64,000 nt of DNA from an uncultured Alphaproteobacteria bacterium (GTDB lineage Bacteria; Pseudomonadota; Alphaproteobacteria; Micavibrionales; CSBR16-224), in contig CATLPD010000002.1 of NCBI GenBank assembly GCA_950054485.1, forward strand, positions 374,644-438,643, given 5' to 3'. The notes under the pieces were generated by a model. The model saw nothing but the letters and a program-made list of their open reading frames with translations, was not told the origin of the DNA and did no database searches. Positions 45,016 through 55,084 of the stretch are shown piece after piece. Made by a program: the position numbers and the translations under genes. How positions within the stretch are numbered: the first letter of the stretch is position 1; each line of letters starts with the position of its first letter.

Positions 45016-46443
45016 TTAGCAAGAATAATACATCGCAAATTCGATTGGATGCGGCATTGTTTCATATGCAATCAATTCTTGATGGCGTAGATCAATATAT
45101 CCTTCAATCATTTCTTTGCTGAAAACATCACCTTTCATCAGGAATTCATGATCTTCGCGCAAAGCATTTAAAGCCTGACGCAATGATCCGCAAACTTGCG
45201 GAACCGATTTAAGATCTTCAGCCTCCATCTCATAGAGGTTACGGTCCATCGCTTCACCCGGATCAATTTTGTTTTGGATACCGTCAAGCCCTGCCATAAG
45301 CTGGGCCGCAAAAGCCAAATACGGGTTTGCCGCAGGATCAGGGAAACGAACCTCAATACGTTTTGCATTTGCTGATGCGCCGTATGGAATACGGATTGAC
45401 GCAGAACGGTTACGTTCTGAATAAGCCAGCAGAACAGGTGCTTCGTAGCCCGGAACCAAACGCTTGTAGCTGTTTGTCGTTGGGTTTGTAAAGGCATTCA
45501 GCGCGCGTGCGTGTTTGATGATACCGCCGATGTACCACAGGCATTCCTGCGATAATTTCGCGTATTTATCGCCCGAGAATAAAGGCTTGCCATCTTTCCA
45601 AAGCGACTGGTGGCAATGCATGCCTGAACCATTATCACCAAAGACTGGCTTTGGCATGAATGTTGCTGTTTTACCGTAAACATGGGCAACGTTATGAACC
45701 ACATACTTATAGCTCTGCATTGCATCCGCAATGCGGGTCATTGTATCAAACTTAATTCCCAGCTCATGCTGTGATGGCGCGACTTCGTGGTGATGTTTTT
45801 CAATCTCAAGGCCGATTTCTTTTAAAACCGATACCATTTCAGCACGAATGTCCGCACCGCTGTCGACCGGCGCAACGGGGAAATATCCACTTTTAGATGC
45901 CGGGCGGTGCCCCATGTTACCGTTTTCATAGTTACGCCCACGGTTGTATGGCCCCTCTTCACTATCAAATTGATAGCCGACATGGTTCATATCCATATGG
46001 ATGCGCACATCATCAAAAATAAAGAACTCGGCCTCGGGACCAAAATAAACACTATCTGCAATGCCCGTCTTGCGCATGTAGGCCTCTGCTTTTTTCGAGA
46101 TAGATCTAGGATCACGATCATATTTATCCTGCGTTTTAGGTTCGATAACATCACAGAAAATATTCATAGAAGAATGATTGACGAAAGGATCAAGGTGCGC
46201 GGTTTCAATGTCAGGAACCAAAATCATGTCTGATTCATCAATATCTTTCCAACCCGCGATGGAAGAACCGTCAAACAGAATACCTTCTTTCAGGACATCT
46301 TTGTTAATCGTGCTGATATGCTGTGCTGTATGCTGCAGTTTACCCTTTGAGTCTGTAAAACGGAAATCAACATACTCAACGTTGTGTTCCTTTAAAATCT
46401 TTAATAGGTCATCTGCAGATTTAATATTAAATGGATAGGTCAT
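45016..46443 (-). CDS. glnA: Glutamine synthetase type I
   Basis: Ammonia assimilation enzyme, dodecameric GSI, 475 aa. Latch and active-site motifs [35 protein letters not shown] and [11 protein letters not shown] are present. [12 protein letters not shown] carries the Tyr expected to be adenylylated by GlnE. The C-terminal helix ends EFAMYYSC. glnB, usually upstream in alphaproteobacteria, is not adjacent; tRNA-His lies on the other side of a 160-bp gap. Ends in a strong terminator. Confidence 0.97.
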   Translation of the reverse strand: MTYPFNIKSADDLLKILKEHNVEYVDFRFTDSKGKLQHTAQHISTINKDVLKEGILFDGSSIAGWKDIDESDMILVPDIETAHLDPFVNHSSMNIFCDVIEPKTQDKYDRDPRSISKKAEAYMRKTGIADSVYFGPEAEFFIFDDVRIHMDMNHVGYQFDSEEGPYNRGRNYENGNMGHRPASKSGYFPVAPVDSGADIRAEMVSVLKEIGLEIEKHHHEVAPSQHELGIKFDTMTRIADAMQSYKYVVHNVAHVYGKTATFMPKPVFGDNGSGMHCHQSLWKDGKPLFSGDKYAKLSQECLWYIGGIIKHARALNAFTNPTTNSYKRLVPGYEAPVLLAYSERNRSASIRIPYGASANAKRIEVRFPDPAANPYLAFAAQLMAGLDGIQNKIDPGEAMDRNLYEMEAEDLKSVPQVCGSLRQALNALREDHEFLMKGDVFSKEMIEGYIDLRHQELIAYETMPHPIEFAMYYSC

Positions 46444-46542
46444 TTTTTCCTCTAAATTTTTACCGTGTTACTTATACTCACACAGGTTATATGATTCCTT
46501 TTGTTTTTAAAGGGATTAATTCAAATCTTTGCTATTTTTTTC

Positions 46543-46572
46543 TTGACCATCTGTCCCGAAAACCTTTATGAA
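46543..46572 (+). promoter_or_regulatory. Probable promoter of tRNA-His
   Basis: TTGACC (46543-46548), 18-bp spacer, TATGAA (46567-46572), 31 bp upstream of the tRNA. The rest of the 160-bp gap (46444-46603) is AT-rich and should also carry the divergent glnA promoter, which I could not assign. Confidence 0.45.
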
Positions 46573-46603
46573 TGTGCATGTCCGATTTGGGCATAAATCA
46601 TGT

Positions 46604-46679
46604 GGCGGCTGTAGCTCAGGGGTAGAGCACTCGGTTGTGATCCGAGTTGTCGCGGGTTCAAACCCCGTCAGCCGCCCCA
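46604..46679 (+). tRNA. tRNA-His (anticodon GTG)
   Basis: 76 nt including the extra G at -1 (46604) that pairs with C73, and encoded CCA. Acceptor GCGGCTG/CAGCCGC, anticodon loop TTGTGAT with GTG, and T-arm GGGTTCAAACCCC. Confidence 0.97.
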
Positions 46680-46745
46680 TTCTCTCTCATTCAAATAAAT
46701 GAACCCGCTTTATACCCTCTCGCAAACCTCCGGTTTGCCACTTTG

Positions 46746-46779
46746 GGGTTCAAAGCCCATCAGTCGCCCCATTCTCCCT
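46746..46779 (+). repeat. Duplicated tRNA-His 3' end
   Basis: This 34-bp block matches 46654-46687 (T-arm through CCA and beyond, ending ATTCTC) at 30 positions by eye. It is preceded by a short hairpin GCAAACC-tcc-GGTTTGC (46722-46738). No full second tRNA can be drawn. It could be a remnant of a tandem tRNA or an attachment-site-like duplication; no integrase is present. Confidence 0.7.
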
Positions 46780-46863
46780 ATAATAACTTTGCTGAAATTA
46801 TCCATTTATTTACTTTTCGTTTTCCTTTTTATTCTATAATATTAAGGATATGAGGGCTAAAAA

Positions 46864-48210
46864 TTGAGCAAAAAACCTTTTTTCAAGCGACGCGTTTTAA
46901 TCGCTGCGATTGTGGCTGTACTGGTTGTCAGTAGCCTTACGGTTTCGTATGCCCAACGCGGTAACAGAGGTGGCAACGGCACACTTAACTTGCCACAACC
47001 TAACGTCAACGCTGTATTAAGCCACTTAGGCATTCCAAACCCGTTAAATTGGACACGCGATGTTCTGGGGCTCGGGTTTGCACAGAATTTCCAGGGCGGA
47101 CAACAGCTTGTTCAAAACCTAATACAAAACTGGCTAGATGTTTTACTGCCCGGAAAAAAGGACCGCGCCGCACAATTGAATACAGCACAAATGGACCGGG
47201 CCCGCAATTACGGCAGCGGTATTAACGCACAAAATATTGATGAATATCAACTGAATACCGAACTAAACGAAATTGAACAAGTGTCAGGCGGCATTTCTGA
47301 AACAGCTTGCCAGATTGCTACCGGTATTACCGGTAGCAGCGGCTCTGGCGGTGGCAGCAACGGCGGCGCTGGCGGTGGTAACGGAACAGGCCAAGGCGGG
47401 TTATCCAGCGGCTTTCAGATCTCAGGTGCAATCACACGCGCCCTTGGCGAACAAATGAACAAAGTTGGCCTTAACAGTGAAGGATCACCATCTGAATTCG
47501 GTCCTACATCGGATTACGGCGAAAGATATAAAATTTACTCACAACATTTTTGCGACCCCTCCATGAATGGCGGACAAGCCGGCTGTAACCCGCAGGGCCC
47601 CCAATTACCAAATGCTGACATCAGCGTCGAAAGCTTTCTTTTAAAAGACACTATCGATATGGATAAAATGGAAGAAAAACTGGCAACCGAGGCTATCCTT
47701 AGAAACTTGGTCGTTCCAAATGTCGGCCAGCCTATTTCAGAGCAGGCGTTTGGTGGCTATGGCGGAAAAAACGGTATGCTGAAAAAGCGTCAATTGCTTG
47801 CATTGCGTAATATGCCAGTTGCAGCCGTTTCCAACATCATTGGCCGCCGCACAGCCATTCCAGACTCAAACGTATCAGATACCATTCGCCCGATCCGTGA
47901 GCGCGCGGGGGTTGAACCGACCCAAATTTCGGACAAAGCAAGTTTTAACGAGATCATGCTTGCCCTGACAAAAGAGCGTTTTTACGATTCAAACTATTTC
48001 CTGACAGTCAGTCAATCGACACTGGATCAGGTGGCGCAGGAGCAAATGGGTATTGATGTATTAACACAAATTACTTTACGCCAAATCCACACGCTACAGG
48101 AACAAATCAACGGCCTGATGGCGGCGCGTGCCAGCATCAAACACAATAACGATAGTTACAGTAACGCCTCGCTAAGATATGGTGGCGTTTCAGGCACATC
48201 ATCACCATAA
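46864..48210 (+). CDS. Exported Gly-rich hypothetical protein
   Basis: 448 aa. The start is TTG at 46864, with GAGGG 7 nt upstream; the nearer ATG at 46850 reads into a stop after five codons. An N-terminal signal/anchor (about 10-30, RVLIAAIVAVLVVSSLTVSY) is followed by a helical region. A Gly/Ser linker (about 155-180: GSSGSGGGSNGGAGGGNG) follows, then a helical C-terminal half with DTIDMDKMEEKLATEAILRN and EQINGLMAARASIKHNN. It resembles the general layout of exported components of conjugative or type IV machinery, but I recognise no specific family. Confidence 0.75.
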   Translation: MSKKPFFKRRVLIAAIVAVLVVSSLTVSYAQRGNRGGNGTLNLPQPNVNAVLSHLGIPNPLNWTRDVLGLGFAQNFQGGQQLVQNLIQNWLDVLLPGKKDRAAQLNTAQMDRARNYGSGINAQNIDEYQLNTELNEIEQVSGGISETACQIATGITGSSGSGGGSNGGAGGGNGTGQGGLSSGFQISGAITRALGEQMNKVGLNSEGSPSEFGPTSDYGERYKIYSQHFCDPSMNGGQAGCNPQGPQLPNADISVESFLLKDTIDMDKMEEKLATEAILRNLVVPNVGQPISEQAFGGYGGKNGMLKKRQLLALRNMPVAAVSNIIGRRTAIPDSNVSDTIRPIRERAGVEPTQISDKASFNEIMLALTKERFYDSNYFLTVSQSTLDQVAQEQMGIDVLTQITLRQIHTLQEQINGLMAARASIKHNNDSYSNASLRYGGVSGTSSP

Positions 48211-48212
48211 CA

Positions 48213-49169
48213 TTATATTTTAGGTAAATATTTTTCCGGGTTCAGCGCTTCGCTGCCACGGCGAATTTCAAAATGCAATTGCGGTTGATCAACACGCCCG
48301 GTGCTACCGACTGTACCAATCATATCGCCCTGCGATAGTGTTTGTCCGCGCGTTACTTTGACACTGTCCAAATGCCCATAGGCTGTTACCCATCCGTTCG
48401 CGTGACGCACCAGTACCAGATTCCCGAACCCCTTTAGTGCATCGCCGACATACATGACCTGGCCGCTATTCGCCGCATTAACAGATGCGCCGCGCACAGC
48501 TGAAATATTCACACCATCATTATGCAGGCCACTTTCCTTTGGCCCATAAGATGACAAAATCTTACCCTTAACAGGCCAAGCAAACCCGCGGTCTTCAAAT
48601 GTTTTCGGCGTGTATTTTTTGACCGTTGTCGGGGGCGCCAGAACCGCCTTTTCAATCTTAGCCGGCTTTTGGGCTGGCATTGATTTTAAAGTTTCAGGTG
48701 TTTTTACCACAGGCTGAACACTGTAGCTGGCTGTTTGAACGGTAGGCGCCGGTGTATGTGACGCGACCTGCAAGCTTTGCCCTGCATTTATATTATAAGG
48801 CGCGCGCAAATTATTCTGGCGGGCCAGTTCGGTTATACTCATGCCGAACATCCGCGAGACGCGATACAAGGTATCCCCCTGCTCGACCGTATATGTTCGC
48901 GGTGCTGGTAATTTCAAGCGCTGGCCTGACTGAATGGCATAAGGCGGAGCGATGTCGTTTGCATCAATAATATCCCGCAAAGATAACCCATAGCGCTCGG
49001 AAATTGCATATAGGGTATCATTCTGCGATACCATGATCGCCCCCGTCGGGGAGTCCAGATCACGCCCCAGATTTACGACAGGCGCCGGCGGGGCTGTTCG
49101 TTCCATACATCCCGCCAAGCCAATAGCAAGTGCGGTCATCATTAGAATTGTTTTTGTTTTTTTATTCAT
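48213..49169 (-). CDS. nlpD: NlpD-like lipoprotein with two LysM and a LytM/M23 domain
   Basis: 318 aa. Lipobox LAGC at about 18-21, so an outer-membrane lipoprotein. Two LysM repeats (about 45-88 and 91-135: VSQNDTLYAISERYGLSLRD and VEQGDTLYRVSRMFGMSITE) bind peptidoglycan. The LytM domain (about 195-315) has GLHNDGVNI in place of the active HxGxD motif, so one zinc ligand is lost. This is the state expected of an amidase activator for cell separation, not an active endopeptidase. It ends the serS-surE-pcm-nlpD operon. Confidence 0.93.
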   Translation of the reverse strand: MNKKTKTILMMTALAIGLAGCMERTAPPAPVVNLGRDLDSPTGAIMVSQNDTLYAISERYGLSLRDIIDANDIAPPYAIQSGQRLKLPAPRTYTVEQGDTLYRVSRMFGMSITELARQNNLRAPYNINAGQSLQVASHTPAPTVQTASYSVQPVVKTPETLKSMPAQKPAKIEKAVLAPPTTVKKYTPKTFEDRGFAWPVKGKILSSYGPKESGLHNDGVNISAVRGASVNAANSGQVMYVGDALKGFGNLVLVRHANGWVTAYGHLDSVKVTRGQTLSQGDMIGTVGSTGRVDQPQLHFEIRRGSEALNPEKYLPKI

Positions 49170-49172
49170 TCT

Positions 49173-49871
49173 TCAGTTTGGTTGTAGAGCGAGATGCTCT
49201 GGTGGATTGCGGAGAAGCTCCGCTTCTTCGGAAGGTGTCGCAATATGCGGCAATAAAGGCACGAAACGTGTCGGCATTAAACGTTCGCAGTCAAAGCCGT
49301 CTTCGTAACGCGTAATACGGTATATATGCTGTGATGCCTTATCATACCCCATCGGGATAATCATCACACCGCCGATTGAAAGCTGGTCAAGCAAGGCCTC
49401 TGGCGGCTCTGTTGTGGCAGCGGCTGTAACGATAATACGATCAAACGGAGCCTGCTCGACCCAGCCCTGCATACCGTCACCGCAGATTGTTGTAATGTTT
49501 CGAACCTGCAAACTGTCCAGAACTTTTTGCGCCCTATGCAACAAAGGTCTGTGGCGTTCAATAGAATAAACACGGCGGCAAACTTTTGATAGAATGGCGG
49601 CCTGATAACCGGACCCCGTCCCGATTTCCAAGACTTTCATACGATCATTAACGCGCAGCGCCTGAGTCATAAGCGCCACAACCAGCGGCTGGGAAATCGT
49701 TTGACCCAGACCAATTGGCAGCGCCGTATCTTCATAGGCCTGATCATGGAACATTTTCGGTATAAAAGCCTCGCGCGGGACACGTTCGATGGCAGCAAGA
49801 ACAGCGGTATTCGTAATCCCCGATTTGCGGAGCTTCATAATCAAACGTATTTTGCGGGCTTCTACGGTCAT
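49173..49871 (-). CDS. pcm: Protein-L-isoaspartate O-methyltransferase
   Basis: SAM-dependent repair of isoaspartyl residues in aged proteins, 232 aa. VLEIGTGSGYQAAILSKVC is the SAM-binding motif I; GLGQTISQPLVVALM and GDGMQGW are family motifs. A C-terminal extension of about 15 residues is present. It overlaps the surE stop by 4 bp (ATGA). Confidence 0.96.
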   Translation of the reverse strand: MTVEARKIRLIMKLRKSGITNTAVLAAIERVPREAFIPKMFHDQAYEDTALPIGLGQTISQPLVVALMTQALRVNDRMKVLEIGTGSGYQAAILSKVCRRVYSIERHRPLLHRAQKVLDSLQVRNITTICGDGMQGWVEQAPFDRIIVTAAATTEPPEALLDQLSIGGVMIIPMGYDKASQHIYRITRYEDGFDCERLMPTRFVPLLPHIATPSEEAELLRNPPEHLALQPN

Positions 49872-50662
49872 GCTTTGAATATGTCCTCTAAAGTTTTCAG
49901 GGTTGGCGTATGCGTCAGATTCAATGACAAAGGCGTAATTGTTGTTTTACCAGCATATAAGGCCGCAACATCGCAATCATTTTCAAAACACTTTGAACTG
50001 CTATCCGGTGGACCAATCCAATAATACGGGCGCCCGCGCGGGTCCTCACATTCAACGATATCGCTCATTGACGGTTCATAATGCCCTTGCTCGCGCACAA
50101 CGATTTCAGGCGTAACGCCTTCCTTCACATACGGGAAATTAACGTTAATCAGGACATGATCTGCCCAGCTTTGGCCTTCAAGGCTTTTTAAAATTTTGGG
50201 GATGCTCTGACGTGGTAAATCCCAATTATAGATACCGGTTTCCCTGTCATATGAATTACTGAAGGCAACAGACGGGATACCAATAATGGTGCCCTCGATC
50301 GCAACAGCAACTGTGCCGGAATAAGTAACATCATCTGCAACATTATGACCGTGGTTAATGCCCGAGATTACAAGATCAGGAATCTTGTCTTTCATCAGGT
50401 GTTTCGCACCCATCATCACACAATCGGTCGGCGTACCAAAAACAGAATAGCGTTTGTCCCCGTATTTACGGATACGCAAGGGCGAATGAATCGTCAGGGA
50501 ATGGCCGACAGCCGACTGTTCGGATTCTGGCGCGACAACCCACACATCATCACAAACCGATTTAACTGTTTCCTCTAAAACCTTGAAACCGTGGGAATGA
50601 ATAGAGTCATCATTCGCTAGCAAAATACGCGCATTTTTCAAATCTTTGGGGAAATTAAGCAT
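49868..50662 (-). CDS. surE: 5'/3'-nucleotidase SurE
   Basis: Metal-dependent nucleotide phosphatase, 264 aa. ILLANDDSIHSHGFKVLEE holds the Asp-Asp metal site, and VISGINHGHNVADDVTYSGT is the family motif. It lies 2 bp after serS and overlaps pcm; the group has linked roles in stress survival. Confidence 0.97.
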   Translation of the reverse strand: MLNFPKDLKNARILLANDDSIHSHGFKVLEETVKSVCDDVWVVAPESEQSAVGHSLTIHSPLRIRKYGDKRYSVFGTPTDCVMMGAKHLMKDKIPDLVISGINHGHNVADDVTYSGTVAVAIEGTIIGIPSVAFSNSYDRETGIYNWDLPRQSIPKILKSLEGQSWADHVLINVNFPYVKEGVTPEIVVREQGHYEPSMSDIVECEDPRGRPYYWIGPPDSSSKCFENDCDVAALYAGKTTITPLSLNLTHTPTLKTLEDIFKA

Positions 50663-50664
50663 TC

Positions 50665-51939
50665 TTATCCTTCTTTTTTAATAACGGTTGTGCCGTTCAT
50701 ATAAGGCACCAAAACTTTGGGGACGGTGATCGAACCATCCGCATTTTGATAGTTTTCCAAAACAGCCACCAAGGCGCGGCCAACCGCAACGCCCGAGCCA
50801 TTTAAAGTATGCACAAAATGCGTTTCTTTTTCACCCGCATAGCGATAGCGCGCCTTCATACGGCGGGCCTGAAAATCACCACAGGTCGAGCAGCTTGAAA
50901 TCTCGCGGTATGTGTTTTGTGACGGCACCCAGGCCTCGATGTCATAGGATTTAGCCGCTGTAAAGCCTGTATCACCGATACATTTGATGATCGTACGATA
51001 TGGAATTTCAAGACGTTGCAGAATATCTTCGGCGCATTTTGTCATGCGCTCCAGTTCCTCCATCGAGGATTCTTGCGTTGTAATACTGACCAGTTCAACC
51101 TTGTAAAACTGGTGTTGTCGGATCATACCGCGGGTGTCTTTACCGGCTGATCCGGCCTCCTGCCTGAAACAAGGCGTATAGGCTGTCAGGCGTAACGGCA
51201 AATCAGCCGCATCCAGAATTTGTTCGCGAACTGTATTTGTCAGCGCAACCTCTGATGTTGGAATCAACCAGTCCCCACGTGTTGTCTGAAATTGATCTTC
51301 GCGGAATTTGGGCAATTGACCTGTGCCGTACATACATTCTTCGCGCACCATCAACGGCACAGATAATTCGGTATAGCCGTTTTCTTGTGTGTGCACATCC
51401 AGCATGAATTGGCCAAGCGCACGTTCCAACCGCGCAATGTCTTTACGCAGAACGACAAAGCGTGCACCCGACATATTGGCGGCGGTTTCAAAATCAACCA
51501 TGCCAAGGCTTTCACCCAGGTCAACATGGTCTTTGATATCATTGGCGCGTTTCGGCTCGCCCCATGTACGAATTTCAACGTTATCGTCTTCTTCTTTGCC
51601 TTCTGGCACGGCATCATCTGGAATATTCGGCAGGCTGCTTAACAGTGTATGCAGCTCTTCACCCAATTGGCGCTCTTTTTCTTCCAAGGCAGGCATCTGT
51701 TCTTTAATTTCAGCAACACGTGCCATTTCCGCATCTGCATTGCCACCCTGCCCTTTGATCTTGCCTATTTCTTTGGACACGGTATTACGCTCGGACTGTA
51801 AATCCTGCATTTCGGTAATGACAGCGCGGTGCTGTTCATCCAGCGACAAAATGGCAGGTGTTTGCGCTTTCAGGCCACGGCGGGCCCAGCCTTTATCAAA
51901 AAAATCAGGATTTTCGCGGATTGCACGCAGATCGAACAT
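50665..51939 (-). CDS. serS: Seryl-tRNA synthetase
   Basis: Class II synthetase, 424 aa. An N-terminal coiled-coil arm (about 30-100) would bind the long variable arm of tRNA-Ser. Catalytic motifs [44 protein letters not shown] and [16 protein letters not shown] are all intact. First gene of serS-surE-pcm-nlpD. Confidence 0.97.
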   Translation of the reverse strand: MFDLRAIRENPDFFDKGWARRGLKAQTPAILSLDEQHRAVITEMQDLQSERNTVSKEIGKIKGQGGNADAEMARVAEIKEQMPALEEKERQLGEELHTLLSSLPNIPDDAVPEGKEEDDNVEIRTWGEPKRANDIKDHVDLGESLGMVDFETAANMSGARFVVLRKDIARLERALGQFMLDVHTQENGYTELSVPLMVREECMYGTGQLPKFREDQFQTTRGDWLIPTSEVALTNTVREQILDAADLPLRLTAYTPCFRQEAGSAGKDTRGMIRQHQFYKVELVSITTQESSMEELERMTKCAEDILQRLEIPYRTIIKCIGDTGFTAAKSYDIEAWVPSQNTYREISSCSTCGDFQARRMKARYRYAGEKETHFVHTLNGSGVAVGRALVAVLENYQNADGSITVPKVLVPYMNGTTVIKKEG

Positions 51940-52031
51940 ATTACACCTAAAAACAGGAATTGAAATAAAAGGAGAAGACCTCTCCCTTTATTTATAGCTA
52001 ATTATACATGGCAGGTCTATGATAAAAGCCC

Positions 52032-52955
52032 ATGGAACTTGAAAAACATATTATAAATTCGGGCATAAAAGGGCCGACAATCGTCATTACAGGGCGCTTT
52101 CATGGCAACGAGCCTATTGGCGAGATCGTTGTTCATAAACTTGTCAAAGAGATTGAAGCAGGAAAACTCAACCTTTTAAAAGGGCGTTTGGTTCTTTTTC
52201 CTTTATTAAACCCATTTGCCAAAGATCAAAATAAAAGATACGTAGCTACAGATATGAACCGTTATATTTGCCCGAACTATAATAAAGGGGAATTGCCTGA
52301 AGAACGCCTCAGATCGTATTTTGTTAAAGCGCTCGAGAATATATCCAGCAACACAAAAGAATGGCACCTAATTGACATCCATTCCGTAGACATGAATTCC
52401 GACGGACATGTGATTTGCGCAGACAGCAATGAAAGCCTAGAGCTTGCGCCGTGTACATTTTACGATAGTGTTTATTTGAATTGGCGAAACGCACAATTAT
52501 CTGTCAAAACTGAAGACCTCAAGGTTATGGGGCGCAGATTTGAAGAACATGAGAAATTCACACTTGCCGCCATATACGGTGCAAAAGAAATGTGCGCGAC
52601 TTCGGCAATATGTATTGAAGCCGGTCAGCACGATGATAAAAATGCAGAAGATAAAGCCTACAAATCCGTCTTATCAATCCTTTCCTATCATCATATGATT
52701 GACGAAAAACACCTCCATACACATCTGCATCAAAAACGAATTGTTTTTAAAGCTGCGATTATTAAGCGCGACGATAGCGAACACCTTTTAGAGATCCAAG
52801 AAGATGCTCAGCGGCTATCTGCAGGCCAAACCATTTTAAAAGGTAACAACAGGGCTTTTAAAGTGCCCGAAACTTCTGATAGTTGGATTATTGCACACCC
52901 TAAAGTCGATCCCGCGATTGGCGATCATTTCGGATATCTGGCCGTTATTGAGTAG
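52032..52955 (+). CDS. AstE/AspA-like zinc carboxypeptidase-fold deacylase
   Basis: 307 aa, cytoplasmic. [11 protein letters not shown] (about 21-31) gives the first zinc His and Glu, [10 protein letters not shown] the third ligand, and [11 protein letters not shown] the catalytic Glu region. This is the M14 succinylglutamate desuccinylase/aspartoacylase family, which deacylates N-acyl amino acids. No arginine catabolism genes are nearby, so the substrate is open. It is inserted on the plus strand between serS and tatC and overlaps the end of tatC by 11 bp. Confidence 0.87.
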   Translation: MELEKHIINSGIKGPTIVITGRFHGNEPIGEIVVHKLVKEIEAGKLNLLKGRLVLFPLLNPFAKDQNKRYVATDMNRYICPNYNKGELPEERLRSYFVKALENISSNTKEWHLIDIHSVDMNSDGHVICADSNESLELAPCTFYDSVYLNWRNAQLSVKTEDLKVMGRRFEEHEKFTLAAIYGAKEMCATSAICIEAGQHDDKNAEDKAYKSVLSILSYHHMIDEKHLHTHLHQKRIVFKAAIIKRDDSEHLLEIQEDAQRLSAGQTILKGNNRAFKVPETSDSWIIAHPKVDPAIGDHFGYLAVIE

Positions 52956-53745
52956 TTTTAGTATTCTTTTTCTGTGTCAATTTGATCGACCAGATCGAAA
53001 TTTCATAGAGCGCCATAACAGGCAACGCCAGCATCACCTGTGATATAACATCCGGCGGTGTCAGGATTGCGCCAACAACAAAGGCGCCAATCAGGGCATA
53101 TTTTCTTTTTGCAGCAAGACTTTCGGCTGTAACAAGCCCGACCCGCCCCATCAGGGTCAGCAGGACAGGCAATTGAAAGCATAATCCAAAGGCAAAAATC
53201 AGTTTCATGACAAGGCCAAGGTATTCAGAGACGCGGGTTTCCAGAGCTATAGCAAGCATATCTTTGCCGCCCGCCTGCTCAAAACTGGCAAAGAATTTCC
53301 ATGCTGTCGGGAAGACGGCGTAATAAGCAAAGGCCGCCCCCAGAACAAACAGCACAGGTGTTGCAATCAGAAACGGTAAGAAAGCCTGCTTTTCATTTTT
53401 ATAAAGCCCCGGCGCTACAAATCGATAGAGCTGCACCGCGATAATCGGGAATGCCAGAAAGGAGCCCATAAATATGGACAGTTTCATATAGGTGAAAAAC
53501 GCCTCGGTCAGGCCGGTATAAATCAGACGGCGGTTTTCACCAGGCAGAGCATCGGCAAGCGGCTGAATTAAAAAATCATAAATCTGCGGTGCGAAAAGGT
53601 ACGAGATACAGGAGAAAATCATCAGCGCCAAAACCGACCACATAACGCGGCGACGTAATTCCACCAGATGCTCGATGAGCGTCATGTCGCCAGCCTGTTT
53701 CTGATCGTTCAAAGGCTTCATTTCAGCATCACTCTCTGCTGTCAT
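52945..53745 (-). CDS. tatC: Sec-independent protein translocase TatC
   Basis: Twin-arginine signal receptor in the inner membrane, 266 aa with six helices. The N-terminal [12 protein letters not shown] and a later [20 protein letters not shown] are diagnostic. AGGGGG precedes the ATG at 53745 and the start overlaps tatB by 17 bp. MsrB in this window carries a matching Tat signal. Confidence 0.96.
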   Translation of the reverse strand: MTAESDAEMKPLNDQKQAGDMTLIEHLVELRRRVMWSVLALMIFSCISYLFAPQIYDFLIQPLADALPGENRRLIYTGLTEAFFTYMKLSIFMGSFLAFPIIAVQLYRFVAPGLYKNEKQAFLPFLIATPVLFVLGAAFAYYAVFPTAWKFFASFEQAGGKDMLAIALETRVSEYLGLVMKLIFAFGLCFQLPVLLTLMGRVGLVTAESLAAKRKYALIGAFVVGAILTPPDVISQVMLALPVMALYEISIWSIKLTQKKNTKTTQ

Positions 53746-54094
53746 CTTTGCCCCCTACTTCGGCATCCATATCTGATGCGGCCTCGTCAAAATCATCTTC
53801 AGCAGACACATTGATGCCTTCGCCATTCTTAGCGCGTTCTTCCAATGCTTTTTGCTGTTCTGCACGAAACATTGTTTGGGCATCGCCTGCTTCGTTGGCT
53901 TTGGCGATGATATCGTCCAGCTCACCCTCGCGGCTGATACTGTCAATGCCCTGGGATATGGAGCTTGTAAATTCGCGGAATTTGCGGGTTGCCTTGCCCA
54001 GATTATACAAAACACGCGGCAATTCGTTCGGGCCAATGACCAGAACGGCAACAATTGCAATTAACAGGAATTCTATACCGCCGATACCAAACAC
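53729..54094 (-). CDS. tatB: Sec-independent protein translocase TatB
   Basis: 121 aa, with GTG as start codon. [20 protein letters not shown] is the membrane helix, followed by [19 protein letters not shown], the TatB amphipathic hinge. A long acidic C-terminal helix (about 45-121) is typical. Located 6 bp after tatA. Confidence 0.94.
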   Translation of the reverse strand: MFGIGGIEFLLIAIVAVLVIGPNELPRVLYNLGKATRKFREFTSSISQGIDSISREGELDDIIAKANEAGDAQTMFRAEQQKALEERAKNGEGINVSAEDDFDEAASDMDAEVGGKDDSRE

Positions 54095-54100
54095 GACAAA

Positions 54101-54349
54101 TTAGACTTCAGTTTTTGAATTTTCAGAATCTTTTGCTTTTGCATCCTGCGGCGGATTTTCAAGCGTCGGTGGGTCAGATCGCACAGTTTTTGCTGTACGT
54201 TCGGTCTCGTTATCATTTCCGCCAAGGCCGTCTTTAAAGTTTTTCATGCCTTTCCCCATATCACCCATGACCTTGGGCAATTTTCCGGCACCGAAAATAA
54301 CCAGAACCAACAGTAAAATAATCAGAATTTGTGGCAAACCTATACTCAT
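54101..54349 (-). CDS. tatA: Sec-independent protein translocase TatA
   Basis: Pore-forming Tat subunit, 82 aa. It has a short membrane helix, then FGAGKLPKVMGDMGKGMKNF (hinge and amphipathic helix), then a polar tail ending SENSKTEV. It lies 12 bp after scpB. Confidence 0.95.
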   Translation of the reverse strand: MSIGLPQILIILLLVLVIFGAGKLPKVMGDMGKGMKNFKDGLGGNDNETERTAKTVRSDPPTLENPPQDAKAKDSENSKTEV

Positions 54350-54361
54350 GACAGTGTCTCC

Positions 54362-55084
54362 TTAATCGTCATCTTCTTCATTAACATAGGGGTCAACGAT
54401 ATCAACATCAACCTCTATATCAACGTTCAGTGACTTGCGGCCTTCGTCATCATCGTCGCCAAACAGCTCTCCCGTTTGCGGCATCGCCTCGATCGCAGGG
54501 CGTGTATCCAGCAATCCTGCGGCCTTCAGATCATCAACACCCGGCAGGTCTTTCAGCTCGACCAGACCGAATTGATCCAGAAAGTGCGGTGTTGTCACAT
54601 AAGTCAACGGACGCCCCGGAACCTGACGGCGGCGGCCGGGCTTGACCCATCCGGCTTCCATCAGAATATCAAGCGTCCCCTTGCTGGCTGCAACGCCGCG
54701 AATGGATTCGATTTCAGCCCGTGTAACAGGCTGGTGATAGGCAATAATCGCCAGAGTTTCCAACGAAGCATTCGTCAGCTTTTTCGGCTCTTCCTTTTCA
54801 ATATTCAGATAAGGCGACAAATCTTCGGCTGATCTAAAGGCCCATTTCCCGCCGCGCTCAACCAGATTAATACCGCGCGTTTCATAGCGTTTTTGCAGCA
54901 TTTCAAGGCAATCCGACAGGTCATCATGCATATCCGAAGGTGTGCGCTCGATAATGTCCTGCACCGAAACAGGCTCGAACGATGCAAATAACAAAGCTTC
55001 CAGAATGCGCAGGCTCTGTTCCAGGTCAACCGTTACAACAGGATCCTGATTTTCTGTTTCGATGGTTTCGTTATCAAGGCTCAT
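54362..55084 (-). CDS. scpB: Segregation and condensation protein B
   Basis: SMC-complex kite subunit with winged-helix folds, 240 aa. EALLFASFEPVSVQDIIERT, TLAIIAYHQPVTRAEIESIR and PGRPLTYVTT are conserved. The C-terminal ~40 residues are strongly acidic (for example VDIVDPYVNEEDDD). It overlaps scpA by 4 bp. Confidence 0.95.
   Translation of the reverse strand: MSLDNETIETENQDPVVTVDLEQSLRILEALLFASFEPVSVQDIIERTPSDMHDDLSDCLEMLQKRYETRGINLVERGGKWAFRSAEDLSPYLNIEKEEPKKLTNASLETLAIIAYHQPVTRAEIESIRGVAASKGTLDILMEAGWVKPGRRRQVPGRPLTYVTTPHFLDQFGLVELKDLPGVDDLKAAGLLDTRPAIEAMPQTGELFGDDDDEGRKSLNVDIEVDVDIVDPYVNEEDDD

Noticed and set aside
46746-46779. Second functional tRNA-His
   Set aside because: Only the T-arm and 3' acceptor half are present; no D-arm or anticodon arm can be paired upstream.
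51389-51997. 202-codon plus-strand ORF inside serS
   Set aside because: Antisense to the seryl-tRNA synthetase arm and active site; Ser/Arg-rich shadow composition.
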